Source of the DNA: DASXVU01 sp963732855
GTDB taxonomy: Archaea; Thermoplasmatota; Thermoplasmata; Methanomassiliicoccales; UBA472
Assembly: GCA_963732855.1 (NCBI GenBank)
Contig: CAVTBB010000005.1
Span: 310,001 to 374,000, forward strand
DNA length: 64,000 bases
Direction: 5' to 3'
Below are positions 62,988 to 64,000 of this stretch, one piece after another (position 1 is the stretch's first letter; each line of letters begins with the position of its first letter). The position numbers were made by a program, and so were the translations under genes. The notes below the pieces were generated by a model. The model was given only the letters and a program-made list of their open reading frames with translations. It was not told the origin of the DNA and searched no databases.

Positions 62988-63044
62988 ATTCGAAGGAGTT
63001 TGGTAAAGCGTTTCAACATGCAAGGGGAGATAGGGAACTGAATT

Positions 63045-63800
63045 TCAGCTCTTGTCCTCTTCGGAGCCTAGCTCCTCAGGGGCTTTATCTTCGACCTTGG
63101 GCTCGTCCTTCTTGACATACTCCTCAATCAGGTCCACTGTGACCTTTCCGAAGAGCTCGCGCAGGTCGGCGACGACCTTGTATTTCGCCATGGTCCACTT
63201 CGAATCATACTTGCATACGTCCGGCAGGACCAGTTTGACGAGGTCCTCCTCTTTCGTGATAACAAAGCCTTCAGATGTCCCATAGTCCATCTCCAGCATC
63301 GCTTTGACCTTGTTCTCGTCGCCCTCGATCTTCTCAATGATGGTGAAGACGTATTTTAGCGATTGCCCAGCGAAGCGCCTGTTGAAATCAACCTTGACGC
63401 GGCCAGCGGAAACCGATGTGATGATACCGCTCTTGTTGTGCATGGTAACTTCCATGCCCGGGTGGGGCTCGACTTCCTGCTTTAGGAACTCGCGCACCGA
63501 GTGTACCTCTACCAGCTTCGGATCCCTTGGTCCGGCTGCCTTCTCTGGCGGGATGATAACCTCAGTCTCCTTGCCGACCTCGGCCCCTACCAAGGCCTCG
63601 TCAAGTCCCTCGAAGATGCGGCCACCGCCGACGAGCAGCGGCATCGGAGCGTAGGTAAACTTCTCGTTGAAGATGCCCTCTTCCTTTGCCTTCTCCTCGC
63701 TTGTGGTGTCGATCATTTCGTTGGTATCGACGGTCCATGCGTTGTACTCGAGCCTGATGATGTCGCCCTTTGCGACCTGTGCAGAGTTTTCAGTTGACAT
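63045..63800 (-). CDS. Long FKBP-type peptidyl-prolyl isomerase (SlyD-like)
   Basis: About 251 residues, longer than the short archaeal FKBPs. The FKBP domain has an IF-domain insert, as in SlyD (GDIIRLEYNAWTVD, PMPLLVGGGRIFEGLDEAL, PHPGMEV, VDFNRRFAGQSLKY); NRRFAG is the family NHPLAG position. A C-terminal extension of about 90 residues is known in long archaeal FKBPs. It should act as a chaperone and prolyl isomerase. GGTGA lies just before ATG 63800; TATATTG lies about 40 bases upstream. Confidence 0.93.
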   Translation of the reverse strand: MSTENSAQVAKGDIIRLEYNAWTVDTNEMIDTTSEEKAKEEGIFNEKFTYAPMPLLVGGGRIFEGLDEALVGAEVGKETEVIIPPEKAAGPRDPKLVEVHSVREFLKQEVEPHPGMEVTMHNKSGIITSVSAGRVKVDFNRRFAGQSLKYVFTIIEKIEGDENKVKAMLEMDYGTSEGFVITKEEDLVKLVLPDVCKYDSKWTMAKYKVVADLRELFGKVTVDLIEEYVKKDEPKVEDKAPEELGSEEDKS

Positions 63801-63894
63801 GAAATTCACCATGAATGGTCGTCTGATTTGACTCCCTTCAATATATGATTGTTCTTATAAGTTTTGGTATCCATCGAGTTGGAAGGTCAATACG

Positions 63895-64000
63895 ATGCCA
63901 ATTCTGGGCAGATTGAAATTCTCCGAAATCGGCAGTTTGGAGCGAGAAATTAGGGACGCTCATATCTTTGTGAACGACTCGACCGTTTCCCGATCCATCG
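63895..64000 (+). CDS. N-terminal start of an unidentified protein (partial)
   Basis: The frame from ATG 63895 stays open to the window edge and begins MPILGRLKFSEIGSLEREI. GGAAGGTC about 6 bases upstream and TTCTTATAAG at 63852-63861 support a real start, divergent from the FKBP gene. About 35 residues are too few to name a family. Confidence 0.55.
   Translation, partial: MPILGRLKFSEIGSLEREIRDAHIFVNDSTVSRSI

Noticed and set aside
1..64000. CRISPR arrays, insertion sequences, prophage or integrase
   Set aside because: No regularly spaced repeats, transposase or integrase motifs were seen in any frame.

Overview
The window is archaeal and looks like one ordinary chromosomal segment. It carries an archaeal replication factor C small subunit, ribosomal protein L40e, FtsZ, the archaeal type IA topoisomerase, an ABCE1/RLI ATPase, the archaeal riboflavin route (RibB, RibL, RibC, RibH) and a DUF835 response regulator. 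Many genes have a TATA-like box 22-35 bases before the ATG and no Shine-Dalgarno, which suggests leaderless transcripts; others have GGAGG/GGTG sites. HypA, HypD, a NikR-like regulator and an F420H2-oxidase-type flavodiiron protein suggest a nickel-using anaerobe. Gene content fits Euryarchaeota of the Thermoplasmata side (Methanomassiliicoccales-like), but this is inference. No rRNA, CRISPR array, transposase or prophage was seen. One tRNA (Arg, CCU) is present.

Layout. 0-16 kb: multi-PAS sensor kinase, an EF-Tu-like protein with a dead GTPase domain, tandem-domain PPK2, a small Cys-rich ORF, a chagasin-type protease inhibitor, a DEAD-box helicase, an ABC-2 exporter, ferritin-like proteins, two CorA-like paralogues without a GMN motif, hypD-hypA. 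16-29 kb: asnB-like/folC/nth operon, NikR, TopA, a G3E GTPase with a His-tailed partner, an Lrp regulator, OsmC, nicotinate phosphoribosyltransferase, enolase, a REC-DUF835 regulator, L40e. 29-36 kb: RfcS, Ncs6/TtuA, GlyA, phosphoglucose/phosphomannose isomerase, and a translationally coupled ribB-ribL-ribC-ribH operon. 36-48 kb: aminotransferase, a PUA/PP-loop/ferredoxin fusion, FtsZ with a helical-repeat neighbour and a divergent roadblock protein, a PHP phosphoesterase coupled to MetG, ABCE1. 48-64 kb: two DedA proteins, flavodiiron protein, a second PHP protein, a disulfide reductase, amt-glnK, AlkD-like glycosylase, a membrane-anchored metzincin, a second ABC-2 exporter with a coupled small protein, a double-HTH regulator, Ogt and AdaA-HTH, tRNA-Arg, a long FKBP isomerase.

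Quality warning. At least eight genes are interrupted by single-base frame changes, and one of these also has an in-frame TAG. They include genes expected to be essential (ftsZ, ribB, ribL, ribC). In every case the missing part continues at once in another frame, and the operon junctions (ATGA, GTGA) only make sense if the frame is restored. I read most of these as sequence errors rather than decay. The affected genes are annotated over their full restored extent.

I found no convincing new multi-gene system. The best candidates for follow-up are the FtsZ / helical-repeat / roadblock neighbourhood, the G3E GTPase pair, the ABC exporter with its coupled 122-residue protein, the membrane metzincin and the 52-residue Cys-rich ORF.
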